NCBI GenBank assembly: GCA_025531455.1
Contig: JAMYHL010000057.1
Coordinates: 62,001-126,000 of the forward strand
Length of the DNA stretch: 64,000 nucleotides
Reading direction: 5' to 3'
Origin: Apiotrichum sp. Y4204
Lineage: Eukaryota > Basidiomycota > Tremellomycetes > Trichosporonales > Trichosporonaceae
A program made the position numbers and the translations under genes. The notes beneath the pieces were generated by a model. That model ran no database searches. It was given only the letters and a program-made list of their open reading frames with translations, and was not told the DNA's origin. Numbering within the stretch: the first letter of the stretch is position 1; every line of letters begins with the position of its first letter. Positions 35,065 to 46,918 of the stretch are shown here, in pieces.

Positions 35065-37419
35065 TGTGATTGACAAAGAGTTTTGTGGGTGGGTTTTGTT
35101 TCGGGATGAGATAGTGGACGGATGAGAAGTGATGGGAACGGCGGTATAAGAGGACAAGCACGGCGCCGGCGCGCTGGCGGCCCTTGGCATTGTGCGGTGC
35201 GCTGCATGTTGCGGGTGTTGTTGGGGATGTCGGACTCGGCAACTCGAGAATGACGCAATGGTGCGCCCGCAGACTCGGACCCTTCGGAGTTGGGCGCCAA
35301 TCCCGTGGAAATAAGTCACGTGATATGCAATAAACGTGGTTGCCAGGTGCGGGGAACGGCGTCGAACACTTCGGAGTTTCCAACAGCTGGCCATTGCCGA
35401 CCATCAAGAACCGCTTTGAACAACTTTGATTGCATGTTGACAGATCTTAGTTCGTAAATCTCATAAGGGCTTGGGGGGCGCGTTAGGTTCAAACGGACTT
35501 CACCCATGCATCGAACACGCGCACCGCGCACTGCGCGCTAATCACATCTGCCCGCCTCAGATCGCCGAATCACTGATCAGCACCCCAGCGGTGATCCAAA
35601 AGAGCCGCAAGAAGCAACCTGCTCGTCGTCAATCCATGGAGCCGACCAGATGAGCCATAGCTAGAAGGAAGCGACATTGCCCCGATAACGATCATAAGGT
35701 GTGATGTACAGATCGACAGATCGTCAGATCGTCATATGCAGATAAACAGATCGTCAGTTCTCGGGGTCCGGGGTAGTTCAGACCACGCAGGCGAGCGCCG
35801 AGCGGTCCGCGGCCCGTGGGGATCCGTGTGGCGCCGGGGACAACGACAGATCGACAGATCGAGCGCTTCTCGGGGATCGATGTCAGGATCGTCGGGCTAG
35901 CGAGCTTGCGCGATGCGTCGCTGATCGCTGGTGAGATCAACAGGCGGCCCGATAGTGTCCATTTGATCGACTGCCTCCTTCACCGCCCATGATCTGCTCA
36001 ACCCCCTGATTCCCGGATCGTCGGCGCGAGGACTTGGACATCTGACGCTCCGGCGAACAGTCATCAGTGAATCAGCCTCGCGCCTCCTCGAGCTTTGAGA
36101 TTCAAGTTTGCGCGCATTACGCCATGCATGAGATGGCCGCCACACCGTGTGCCGCGCAATCCTGCTTACATACAGTTCACAGCACCGTGCATCCCCCGAT
36201 TTCGTGTCGATTGGAATCATTTAATCATGTGCATTAGAGATAAAAGTTTTTACCCCTATGCTTCAGCCACATAATCTTATCCGCAATACTGACAAGGTTA
36301 ATTCTCTGTGTGCAGCTGTTAATAGCGAAAGGGCTATTTCTGTCAGTCCAGGCGAGATCGCCCACACATCCAGTTTCATGTGCTGTCTGTACGCTTCTAT
36401 CTTGGCAAGTTATTTAGGATATCTGTGTACCGTGTGATATCGTCCTCGAGGCCTTGCAGTTGCTCGGGACACGGTTCACTATCGGTAGACGTATCGTGGC
36501 TCACACAAGTCAACCGACCAAGGCGATGGCTAACCCAGCTTCCATCGCTTAGGCCGCCATGTGCATGCTAGTTCGGGCACGCTCTAACAGAAGACTGGTG
36601 GCCGCGTGAGGTGAGGCCAAGTTGAGCCCTGCCGGAGTTTTTCGGATCTCGGAACATGGAAAGACGCGACCAAGCCATACCGCAGCATGGAGCACGTACA
36701 CGCCCGCGCTGGTTGGATCTCGAGTGATACCGTCCCTGTTCTAACCCGCACTATGGTACTACCACGGTGCCTGCCGCCATGCTGCTTCCTTCGCGGAGCT
36801 CGAATCGCGAAGAAGCACAACAGAGTATGTACGACGCCGCGCGCGATTCGCCAAGACGCACTCGGCACAATCGGTCCTATTTTCGTCTTGTTCCCGCCCT
36901 TCTTTGAATCCTTGGCCCCGTCCAAAGGGTTCCCGAGGGTTCTAAAGGGTGGAGTGTCCAGGGGTGGCGTATCAGATTTAAAAGAAATAATTTAAAGAAT
37001 ACAGCAATTTGTATCAGATAACGGGACCAGTGGGGAGAGGTGAACCACAGACTGATCGACCGTGCATTACCGCTTCGCCACGATGCCCTTTAGTCTTTGG
37101 TCTGATGTCCTTGAGTAGTGCTGAAAGCCGGTTGGCTGTGCCAGGTCGGACGCGAAATGCGGAACTGCAGGATCGGGGATGGGTGGAGTTGTGGAGCTCG
37201 TATCGCGTTTACGTTGACTTGCTAATGGGGCCGTCATGTCCTCTGCCCGCCGTTAGACTTAGGTTTGCAGCCTACATGTGCGGCCATGAGTGCCTGTAGA
37301 GTACATGTGTACATGTTCTGTATCCCAGGGTCCATCCCATTCTGTGGGCCACTCATGACGCGTATCACGGCAGTGAGAGTCGGGCGTCCCATCGGAATGG
37401 GACGAAAGTTCACAAATGA
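35065..37419. other. Intergenic region upstream of the DLH-family gene
   Basis: Holds the promoter of the DLH-family gene at its left end. Copies of cagatcg(t/a) lie at 35707-35861. The stretch 36220-37020 is richer in A and T. No exon can be supported. Confidence 0.45.
35707..35861. repeat. Scattered short repeat cagatcg(t/a)
   Basis: The motif gacagatcg or gtcagatcg occurs repeatedly at 35709-35756 and again at 35844-35861, with different spacing. It could be a degraded minisatellite or a set of sites for one DNA-binding protein. Confidence 0.5.
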
Positions 37420-37809
37420 ATGAGCGAATGTGCATTGACGACAAGGGTACGCCTTGACGACGAGGCACCGTCCGAAGCTGTGGCTATTCACTCGTGCGAC
37501 TGGGGATATCCGGCATATCCCGTCCAGAGCCGACACGGTCTGCACAGGCTGAGCGAGCTGCACGGGCTGTGGAGACGTATTCGGGACCCGCGCGCCGCCT
37601 TTGATGTCCGCCGCTGTCTGTGGAACTCTCCGGCCGCTGCACCCCGATCTGGGAGACGCTCGCTTACCGACTTTGAGCTGAGCGGTCTCCTTGCAATGTG
37701 CAACAGACTCGCTCTTGAGAGAGGTCCATTCCGGCGCGGAGGCGCCGGCCGAAATGGCGCACTTGCGATTCTAGAAGACTTCGAAGGAAGCTTACACTCC
37801 GGACACTGA
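37420..37809 (+). CDS. Possible small hypothetical protein (weak)
   Basis: An intron-free frame of 129 residues with balanced composition, a tract GLHRLSELHGLWRRIRDPR and a helix-like LTDFELSGLLAMCNRLALER. I recognise no family. An overlapping minus-strand frame (37488-37973) has no better claim. Third positions are only moderately C/G-rich compared with the well-supported genes, so it may be chance. Reported because it is the best candidate in a 4-kb empty stretch. Confidence 0.2.
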   Translation: MSECALTTRVRLDDEAPSEAVAIHSCDWGYPAYPVQSRHGLHRLSELHGLWRRIRDPRAAFDVRRCLWNSPAAAPRSGRRSLTDFELSGLLAMCNRLALERGPFRRGGAGRNGALAILEDFEGSLHSGH

Positions 37810-38089
37810 GAATTGGGCCGCTGGGGCATGACTTGCGACGGAGATCCGGTTGGAACGAACAAGATGGCTAATGGCACGCTAGTGCAGGTTGTCATGCCCT
37901 TCCGTGATCGGGTGACTGCCTCTTCTGGGCCCACGCCACCAACCCGGGACCCCATTGCGAACATCACGATCACCGATGCCGTCCACGCGATGTAATGGCC
38001 CCCTAGAGAGCGGACGGTGAACTACTGAATTAGCCGTCTGTGCGACCTTTTCTTCTGCCTCCACATTTTTATTTTATTTTACTTTATTT

Positions 38090-39049
38090 TTACGGGTTGG
38101 TGGTATTTTTATCGGACCCGAAGACACCGAGATGGCCGAATGTGCCTGGCGAAATGGGGGCCGCCTCTATCAGATAGCGGCCGAAACACCCATACCACAG
38201 AACAAGACTCCACATGTTCCCGTCCAATCGCGACCAATTCTCCTTAGTACCCTTTGCGTAACTCTGGCTCCAATGCGCTGCGCCTTTTTTTGGAACACTG
38301 CGATCAGAGCCAAGAGCCCCGAGGAATATGCTGAACAGCATGATGACGGGATGGTGTGCTTGTTCAGGGTGGGGTGGGGTGGCTGCGCCTGGCGATTGCG
38401 CATCCATGCGAGACGAGAGCTCTAGAGTGCGAGAGGTCGCGGAAAACTCATGTTTCATTGCCCTCCCACGCCGACGGGAGACATAGGATCCGAAGTACCG
38501 ACTGTCGCCCTGCGACTGATCAAGATAGATCCTCGACGGCTTGCTGCGGCCGACATGACCTTCGCGAAAAGCATAACCGTACGGCAATCCCATCCGCGGC
38601 AGAAGAGCACGTTCTCTCATCCGCAGCTCCTGCACGACGCCAGAGCTAGGAGGCAAAAAAATCCAGCCTACTCGACTACATTCAGTATTCAGTGGACGTG
38701 GAAACACCTGCTGGCCCTGAGCTCCAACTCTATTTGGCCTCTCTATTTTCGGTGCCTTGGCGCTGGTATCGACAAGTGACCGACAATGCGCACATCGTCC
38801 AACCAGCGCGCAGCTGGTGACACGCCACACGCCCCAGGTGCTGCAGGCCCGGCCGGTGGAGCCGTGTCGCGAATCAAAAATGCAAAGAATGAAGATGAGA
38901 GAAGGTGGACGCCAGGTTTGGGGGCGAAAAGCTGGGATCCGATGAGGGATGGTTGAGCGAAAAGGGAAGGACGCCGACGAAAGGGTTCCAGTCGGCGCTG
39001 TCGTATCTGATATAAGAATCGGCCGTGATACCCGTCTCGATTCCCACAT
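38090..39049 (-). CDS. Unexplained 319-codon open frame, possible gene
   Basis: An uninterrupted minus-strand frame of 319 residues, much longer than expected by chance at this base composition. It ends ...FGSDKNTTNP. There is no signal peptide, family motif or clear C/G third-position bias. It lies divergent to the ferric reductase and overlaps the region where that promoter should be. It could be a lineage-specific gene, a remnant, or chance. No introns are needed. I do not assign a function. Confidence 0.25.
   Translation of the reverse strand: MWESRRVSRPILISDTTAPTGTLSSASFPFRSTIPHRIPAFRPQTWRPPSLIFILCIFDSRHGSTGRACSTWGVWRVTSCALVGRCAHCRSLVDTSAKAPKIERPNRVGAQGQQVFPRPLNTECSRVGWIFLPPSSGVVQELRMRERALLPRMGLPYGYAFREGHVGRSKPSRIYLDQSQGDSRYFGSYVSRRRGRAMKHEFSATSRTLELSSRMDAQSPGAATPPHPEQAHHPVIMLFSIFLGALGSDRSVPKKGAAHWSQSYAKGTKENWSRLDGNMWSLVLWYGCFGRYLIEAAPISPGTFGHLGVFGSDKNTTNP
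39005..39013 (+). promoter_or_regulatory. Candidate iron-responsive GATA site
   Basis: The sequence atctgatat, about 285 bases upstream of the ferric reductase start, differs by one base from ATCTGATAA, the kind of site bound by fungal iron-responsive GATA repressors (SreA/Urbs1/Cir1 class). Position and gene make the assignment plausible, but a single short site can occur by chance. Confidence 0.3.
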
Positions 39050-39297
39050 CGCTCGCTGGTCGCAGCACTCCTACTCTTCTTCTCAACACCGGTTGACTGT
39101 TTGTTACTGTCACTTGTCGCATTTAGTCCTTCGGCCACGATACGTTCGCATCCCAACATTGCCGAGTATAAACCAGTTAAGACAAAAGACAGAGTGAAGA
39201 GTGAGTTACCACGGCACGCCCAAATGCCTCGCATTCCGGCGGCACGACGCAAATGCTCCCCATTCCGATCAGTCTAACATTAGTACGTGATCTCGAC

Positions 39298-41295
39298 ATG
39301 GACTTTAGAAAGCGTCTTCAAGTAGCAGCCCTGGTGGCAATCGTCACTGCGGTCCAAGTGGTCGCTCAAGGCCATGGGGGAGAGGGAGGCCACGGAGGTG
39401 GAGGTCAATCAGCTACGGGCGGGGGCCACGGCACCACCACGCCCGCCAAGCCCAAGATCGATAAAAAGGCGCGTAACAGGCATCGCGACCGCTGCATCTT
39501 CATTGTCTGGTGGATCATCACCGGTGTCGTCTTCGCATACGCTGCGGTGTACTTCTTCCATCTCCTCCACGCCGCCTATCAGCGCCGCAAGGTCGCCAAG
39601 GCGCGGGAGTCGGGCCGCGCAGTCGTTCCCGCCATTCCCCACCCGGGCGTCCGCAATCTGCACCGAGCGACGACCTCGACCCTGCGCAACCTCGCGTTCG
39701 TCCGCGTCCTCCCCATACCCCTCTCCATCTACTCCAAGTTCAACCTCAATGAAGTCTTCTGGAGCACCGCGTACCTCGGCATCGTCCTCGGCATGGGCTT
39801 CTACATGTCCAAGTTTGGTGGCACCTTCGACTACCGCAACCCAATGGGTATCATCGCGACCAGTCAACTCCCCTTTGTTATCGGCCTTGCGGGACGCAAC
39901 AACATCCTCTCGGCACTTACTGGCGTCTCGTACGAGGTTTTCAACTTTCTCCATCGCGCGTCGGCCCGTACATGTCTCCTCGCGTCTGCACTCCATGTCT
40001 TCAAGTGGATCGACAAAGGTCTCGGCAAGCATGGTCCCGGAACATGGCGCTTCACGACGGGTGTGATTGCCGGTGTTGGATTCGTCATGCTGTGGCTCAC
40101 CTCGTTCAAGATTGTCCGCGACTGGGCATACGAGTTCTTCCTCATCTCCCACATCGCCTTCAACCTCATGTTCCTCGCCGGTCTTTACCGCCACACCCCC
40201 GAGTACCGCGAGTACGTGTGGGTTGGCCTCTTCCTTTGGGGTCTCGACCGGTTCTGCGGGCTCGCGCGCCTGTTCATCCTCAACAAGTGGTGGTCGCTTC
40301 CCTTCAAGCGCTCGCGTAACGAGCCAGAGCACACTGCCAAGATCGAGATGGTCGACACCGACGTTCTCCGCATCACCCTCCACCGCCCCATGCTCCGCTG
40401 GTACGCCGGTAACCACGCGTATCTCACCATGCCGGAGATTGCGACTCTGCGCTATGAGCAGCACCCGTTCACAATCGCAAACACGCCCGACGAGTCGGGC
40501 AACGTCGTCTTCCTCGTTCGCGCCCAGCAGGGATTTACCCGACGCATTCTGGAGCACCTTGACGACCAGAAGGACAACACGTTCCGCACGTACATTGAGG
40601 GCCCGTACGGCGCGCCCCACGACATGAACTACTTTGACTCGGTGCTCCTCCTCGCTGGCGGCACAGGAATCACGCACTCGCTCTCGCATCTCCTCAACGT
40701 CATCAAGCACGGACGGGAGGGCAAGACGGGCGTCGCGCACGCCCGTCTCGTATGGAACGTCCGCCACCACTCGAACGCCGCGTGGATCGCGCCGCTCATC
40801 AACGAGGCGATGAAGGCTGGTGCTGGCCCTGTGGACATCCAGATCGACATCCACGTTACGCGTTCGGCCGCCGCCGACGAGCCCGGAGAGCCGCCACGAG
40901 CTGACGTTGACACCTCGCCCACTGCTTCCGATGAAGACTGCGACCACGGATCGGGCGAGGGCTCTTCCACGGGTTCCTCGGAGCAGGGCGAGAAGACCCG
41001 CGTGCCCTCAATACACGGTGACGTCACGCCGAACAAGTACGCGCTCCTTGCGGGCTTCTGTCCCGCCGCCGCGGCGGTCACGACGTTCCACCACGGCCGG
41101 AGCCACGTCGAGCGCGTCCTCACCGAGGTGGTCGGCTCCTCGCCGAACGACGGAGGCGGTATCGGCGTCTCTGTCTGTGGTCCCACCGCACTCGCGCTCG
41201 ACGTCCGCCGCGCGGTATGCAACGTCCGCACGGCCCGCAACGTCTTGAACGGTCAGACGCCGATCACCTTCCACAGCGGCAACTTTGGGTGGTAA
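39298..41295 (+). CDS. Ferric/cupric reductase (FRE family), transmembrane
   Basis: A single exon. From ATG 39298 it encodes 665 residues with a signal peptide (MDFRKRLQVAALVAIVTAVQ); an in-frame ATG at 39253 would add 15 residues in front and hide it. The enzyme passes electrons from NADPH through FAD and two haems to extracellular ferric or cupric ions. A Gly/His-rich linker follows the signal peptide. The ferric-reductase transmembrane core has haem-ligand His candidates in FLHRAS, ALHVFKW, LISHIAF and GLYRH. The FAD motif is HPFTIAN (about residue 388), the NADPH motif GGTGITH (about 452) and the terminal motif CGPTALALD (about 627), ending FHSGNFGW. An acidic, Ser-rich loop of about 60 residues (DEPGEPP to PSIHG) interrupts the NAD-binding lobe. 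The lack of introns contrasts with most neighbours. Confidence 0.93.
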   Translation: MDFRKRLQVAALVAIVTAVQVVAQGHGGEGGHGGGGQSATGGGHGTTTPAKPKIDKKARNRHRDRCIFIVWWIITGVVFAYAAVYFFHLLHAAYQRRKVAKARESGRAVVPAIPHPGVRNLHRATTSTLRNLAFVRVLPIPLSIYSKFNLNEVFWSTAYLGIVLGMGFYMSKFGGTFDYRNPMGIIATSQLPFVIGLAGRNNILSALTGVSYEVFNFLHRASARTCLLASALHVFKWIDKGLGKHGPGTWRFTTGVIAGVGFVMLWLTSFKIVRDWAYEFFLISHIAFNLMFLAGLYRHTPEYREYVWVGLFLWGLDRFCGLARLFILNKWWSLPFKRSRNEPEHTAKIEMVDTDVLRITLHRPMLRWYAGNHAYLTMPEIATLRYEQHPFTIANTPDESGNVVFLVRAQQGFTRRILEHLDDQKDNTFRTYIEGPYGAPHDMNYFDSVLLLAGGTGITHSLSHLLNVIKHGREGKTGVAHARLVWNVRHHSNAAWIAPLINEAMKAGAGPVDIQIDIHVTRSAAADEPGEPPRADVDTSPTASDEDCDHGSGEGSSTGSSEQGEKTRVPSIHGDVTPNKYALLAGFCPAAAAVTTFHHGRSHVERVLTEVVGSSPNDGGGIGVSVCGPTALALDVRRAVCNVRTARNVLNGQTPITFHSGNFGW

Positions 41296-44200
41296 ATAGT
41301 CAGAAAGTCAGGGGGTGAGCGAGTTAGCCAACTCACTCACAATGGCATGGTGATCTCCGAGGTATCACCTCATTAGACGGCACATATCAAGTATGTAGAA
41401 TAGAGGGATTCTTTGTAATGCCACGACGGCTGGGTTAACGATATGCAATGGATCATAAGTGAGGGAGTGTGTGAGTTGCAAGAATGATGAGTGGTGGTCG
41501 AGTTGCGCTTCGTCGATGGTCGATGGAAAGCCCGGTCACGTGTGGACGTGGGCGGAAACGCGGAACAGAGATGCGCCCCTGTCTTGATGCCGAGAGATCA
41601 GCGTCTAGCGCTCAAAGTGACCAACAGGCGACGGCCAGTGGCACAGCCACGAAAGATCAAGCGGCCAACCTCGTCCGTCTGCGACTTAACCCCACATCCA
41701 AAGTGCACTGAAACTCAAGACTTCACTGCCGCCGGCCGGAGGTGACATCCATGCTATCTATACACCTCTCGTCGGTCTCCTCCGTCGTCAGCATCGGCCC
41801 TGTTCTGAGTATAGCCCCATCGGCCCCGATATAGCAAACGCCCCGACTGCGCCAGCGGGCACCTCCCACCCTGCGTCGCGGGATCACGGACACCGCCGAC
41901 GTTCGGAGAAGCAACCTCTCCCTCACCGTGTGGTGGAGCACTAAACTGGCACAGGCACGCTCACACAGGACTGGTTTGTCGACTCCACACCGCCCAGATC
42001 TGTGGCGCCGTGTAGCGACGTAGTCTTGTCTTCTCGAGACTTTTGAGCATTGTGGAGCGGTGGTGCTCACCGGTCATGAGATGACTGCTGACTGCGGACA
42101 CCCATAGGAAACAACGGCCTCGTCATCGTCCAAACGCTCACTGGCTGTTGGATATCTAACACCTGGGGGTCACTTTCTAGTCCACCCCTAGATGTGAGTT
42201 CTATTTCGCTTGCTGTGTTTACCCAATGGGTTCTGGCGCAAGCTTCTATGCAGCTGGTATAGTTGGTATGGAGTCAAGCTTGCATGTTCGAACCTCGGGC
42301 ACATTGTGTTCTGTTACAACAGAACATGCCACGCGAGCGGAGAAGACAGCATTGACATGTGCTTAATGGACAGTACGAGAACGCCAACCTTAGAGCTCCC
42401 AAGTCGTCACATGGTTTGACCTGGCCATTCCCACCAACATTGGAGCCCAACCATCCCAGGCTCATGGTCATTGGCAGCTGACGAGAGATCGAGGGGATCA
42501 GGTCCGGCCCACCGCCCACAGCACGTGCACAGCTCGGAGTTGGCGACTTTGGCGCGCAAAGCTTGACGCATGACGCATGACGACAACGGCCTGGGCCATT
42601 CTCGGGGATTAACGTAACTCTTGCGCAAGCTTTGTCTCTGTAGCGCTTTGAGCCCGATCATCTGCGGGGCCTTGACGACCATGCTGTGTGTCGATTGGTA
42701 TTTCAAGTGGCCGATGTGCCGCTGTTGATTTGTATTTTGAGGCCGAAGAGCGGTCTTGCGTCCAGATGCACAGCGAGATCATCCGGGGACCGAACAGTGA
42801 ATGGTGGCCGCCGCGACTGACAGTACAGTCCAGGTTTGTCGCTGTGGAGCGACAAATAGGCTTACTATAGTACGCGACCTGGCGCGATCTGCGGAATGTG
42901 CTTCTGTCGCGAGAAGCAGTGGACATGTGATCCCAGATTCATGTGCGTGCAGTAATCTTCACGCGCAGTGGCACGCTGGTACGAGGGCTGGCCCTATCGA
43001 CTGCGCGGGCCTGAGTGAAATGGGCGGTCGTGACCGCTGCTCCAACACTACGTTTTTCTCGGACCGCAATGGGCGTCAGGTCGCGCCGTACCTGGCGACA
43101 CCACCCTCTCTCTCTTTTGGCTGACCCGTAAGAGCGGCAAGATCGCCGCGACAACAAGGACTGGATGGCTATCGGCTCACATGACATCATTATGAGCATA
43201 CGTCTGTCGATTGACTGCTAGTCTGCAGGGACGACATGACGGAGATCTGTGGCAGAGAGTGGGTGTGGCGGAGAGAAGAGTGGCGCCGGGGATGTGTGAA
43301 GTGGCCACTCTGCAGTGGGAGATGCCTGACTGCGGCGCGAAGAGTGGCTGATTAGCACGGATGTCAAGAGGCTGACGAGCTTGAACGTCAGTGGTCCATC
43401 GAAAGGCAACGGAGATAATCATTTGTAGAAGACTACAACGATCATTTGTAGAAGACTGCAACTATCATTTGTAGAATGCGAATGAATTCGTAGAAGACTG
43501 AATGAATGCAATGGAATCTGTATGAGGACCCTGCGGAGGTTTATTCCCAGAGTGCAGCGCCATCCTGACTTACCCACCTCCAGTGCTCCGACTAACCTCC
43601 CACCCCCTTGCCGTCGACGAGGTGAGTACCGGCTGGAGAATGGGCGCCTGCTGCGATTGGGAATGTGTCAAAGTGGAGAGCTTGTCTTGCATAACAAATT
43701 GCTGCCATCGTCAACACGGCGCTCGACACCTGTAGTACGCGCACGGTCACCAAGCGCTCATTCGCGGACGGCCCGCGCGCCCCACCTCCGACCGGACGAT
43801 GCGTGACTACCGTGACACGCCTCGGCGACAGTAGATCTGTTCTGGTTCAGTCGTCGCCGCGCGACGCAGCGTTTCGCTTCACTGGACGCCTGCGCACGGA
43901 AAACGGAGCACCGCAACAAACTCGTACAGGTATCAGAGAGCATTGTTGATCGGAAGACTCCTCCGAGCTCCGACAACGAGCAGCCCCTGTCCGATGTAGC
44001 TTTCGAAACGGGGATGCGGTCGCAATTGCCGTCCAAGTAGTGCCACAAATCTGACTCCCAGGGAGGGTCTATTGACACCCGTAGCAATTTAGGTATCGGA
44101 ATCGGAGTTGCGCGCCGAGGTCGGGGCTGTGTACACCAAGACAGGAGTGTTGCACACCGAGACAGAAGGAGTGTTCTGGAGATCTGGAGAGCTGTGGAAT

Positions 44201-46918
44201 TCCCATGGCGTGAGGTCCGGCTGAGGGTCAAGGAGGCGGGGGCGGATCAACATGATTGTACGAGCCTGGTCAGGGGGTTTGAGGAGATGTTCGTTGGGTC
44301 GCTATGAGATTCATGTTTGCACCACGTTTCTCTTTCGGGTGCTTCGTAAGCCACAACATCCCTCGTCTCCTGTAGAGACCCTTCCGCCACCAATACGCAG
44401 ATCTGTAGTGCCTCAGTGAGGTGAGTAATTTCCCTGTAGTGACTCAGTATTGTGAGTATCCCTTCCTTGGATGAGGACAAACATACTCGAGGCTTGACAC
44501 ATGAGTGGCACGCGTCCAGGCACGGCACAGGAAATGTAGGAGATTGACCCGGGTTATCTGGGTGTAGGTCCTCGGAGGAAGCAGGAGTGCCGAATCAGAG
44601 CTTGCGACTGGCCAGTTGACTGTGACCGTTCGCGGTGACTGCTTCGGCGCGCCCAGCCTGCGTTACCCGGAGCCATTCACGACAACCCAAGCCCCCGAGC
44701 CCTGCGCCGACAACTTTCCCTCCTGTAAGCCACGAGTTGGGGGCTGCAACGCTTGGACCGGGCCGCGGGACTGTTGGACCCGCGTGGCTCACGAGATGCA
44801 GAGGGAGGAGCGACGTGCGTATGAGGAATGTGACCTTATTGATTCTGTGTCGCGATGGCTGTGGTTGGAAGGCACTCGGATCTGGATCCGAGCGCCTCAC
44901 CCTCACCTCCGAGGTGACCTCGACGGGGCCCGGCTGTGCGGCTGTGCGTGTATGACCTGAGTTGGCGAGGTTGAGTGCGAGGCGTGTGGCGCGTGGCGGT
45001 CAATAGCCAGACGCCCAGCCCAGGGCGAATGGGTGGCTGCCGAGACAGGGCCTTATAGGATGGCCGAGGGACTCGGAGCGAGAAGGTGAGTGTGAGGTGA
45101 ATGTATCCTTGAGCAGAAGCACACGGGATCGCGGACTTTGTGGAGGAACATTGTTGGAAGTTGAATACTGGGATGAAGAGGGAGTTAGCGACACGGCGTT
45201 GCAACTCGAAGGCTTCCTTGGATCCTCAGGCTTCAGTGTTGCAAGGCGCCACCCAGACTTTCCAGTTGCACTGCAGCCCCGGAGCCACTGGTGCACAGAG
45301 CTCTGCGGCCTGTGGGTGAGCGGTCATATGACCACTGCTTGAACTGGAAGAAACGCCGGACCTCGCACCTCGGAATAGATCTCCCATAATCAGTGACGTG
45401 ACGAGATGTGAGTGAAAGTTGCCTTCATATCTCTCTGTCCGATGCCAGCATCAAGGAGGTGAGAGCACGATTCCGACATGCCTGACCACTACACTGGACC
45501 CGAGGCAGGAACCGCCAAGGGTCCTGATGTCCTGGGGATTGGGTACCTTGTCGACACCACCATGGCTTGGGGGTGTGCCAATGGGACACGAGGACACGAG
45601 CTTCGAACTTGCGCCACTGGCATGCGGGTACATGCTGGCACCTTCGTCTGTTCCTGCGGCGTTCCATGGCGTTCCTGGGCGCTATGTTGCGCCTTACCCT
45701 CTGCTGCTTCACATCGTGCACTTCGAGCTCCAAGTGGCCAGGTGCATGCCACATTTGCCATACGCCAGATGTCAGATGGGCTGGAACGGTGGCCGCGGCC
45801 TGTGGGCTGGCTGGGGCTTGGGCCGCTGTGCAGCTGTGGCGTTCAGCGACCGTAGCGAAGTAGAGGAAAGCAGCAGCAGCAGTAAAGACGGCAGAGGCAG
45901 TCACAGACGCCGAGCACAGGTTTACCCGCATCGAGAAGAGCGCGGCCACCGGGCACAAGCAGATTAGACGACAGGAATGGGTAAACGGAGCCGTCAGGAG
46001 TGGGCGTCAGGTACTGGACAAGAAGCCGGTATGCCTGCAGGACGACACCTCGCATCGCGCATGTCTGGTATGATTGTTGGGCATTGTTGGGTGGTGGCAG
46101 GACCGCCGGGAGCCGCCGCCGTCAGCCTGCAAGCCCGCAAGCCTCCGAACCTCGGACTCGATAGGGCAAAGGCCAGTAATAACGGCACAACCCTTGCGTT
46201 TAGGCGGTATTTTTTCGCTTTACCCCGTCATTTTCGATTTCTTGTTCTGGGTACCTGGGTTGTATCGGTGTCCTAGAGTCCTCATTGTGCTGCTTGTCGG
46301 GCCGGTGGTCCCCCACTGCTCTGGGGAGAGATTATGACCGGGGTAGTCGACGAGGGAGATGGCTCGGGGGCATGGCAGGCATGGCAGGCACGCCGACAGG
46401 AGAGCCAGGACCCAGCTGCAGCATGTCCAGCAAATGCCCAGTATTTGACAGCCGCCTGGCGCGCTGGCGGAAAGCTTTTGGGTCTCATTGCTCCGTGGTT
46501 CCGTGGTGGCCCGGAGCCACAAACTTTGTATCTGTAAAGCTTGCCGACCATCTGGCACCTGGGACCTGGCATGCCCCGCAGCTGCGTATTGTGTCTGCAT
46601 CACATCCCCCCCGCATCGAGCCGGCGTCCAGCTCCGAATGTTAGTAATCGCTAGTCATTTCGCGGCGCTCTCCACCGCAGTCCCCATGCATTGTTGCTGC
46701 ACGTCCTGTGCCCTGTGCCATTGAGCTGGTCGTTCCCACTCGTGCGCGTGCCCGCTGCTCTGTGCGTCTGTGTTTCGCAGCAGAACCAAAATACCCACCG
46801 TCTCGCATCTGTAATCTGGTGCTGGCATCACAAAAGTTGACGCTGTGCCCCGCCTGCCAGGGACGATTACGACGACCAACCAACCTGAACTCTTGTCGTA
46901 GTTACAAGTATTCCCTCT
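41296..46918. other. Gene desert downstream of the ferric reductase
   Basis: About 5.6 kb with no exon I can support on either strand. Frames near 44600-44960 and 45420-45970 are open on both strands at once, lack family motifs and look like chance frames in GC-rich DNA. A 23-bp hairpin repeat lies at 43418-43508. Confidence 0.45.
43418..43508. repeat. 23-bp tandem repeat whose unit is a hairpin
   Basis: Unit 1 (43418-43440), unit 2 (43441-43463), unit 3 (43464-43485) and a diverged unit 4 (43486-43508). The core ttgtagaagactacaa in unit 1 is a 6-bp stem (ttgtag/ctacaa) closed by an aaga loop. Unit 2 has one change that still allows a G-T pair in RNA. Later units keep gtagaagact or gtagaa only. 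Confidence 0.85.

Noticed and set aside
39280..39305. Possible 26-nt intron at the start of the ferric reductase (GTACGT ... TTTAG)
   Set aside because: Shorter than any other intron inferred here, and it would remove the ATG that starts the signal peptide.
45419..45967. Frames of about 180 codons open on both strands
   Set aside because: Length is within chance expectation for the window, both strands are open together, and neither has a recognisable domain.
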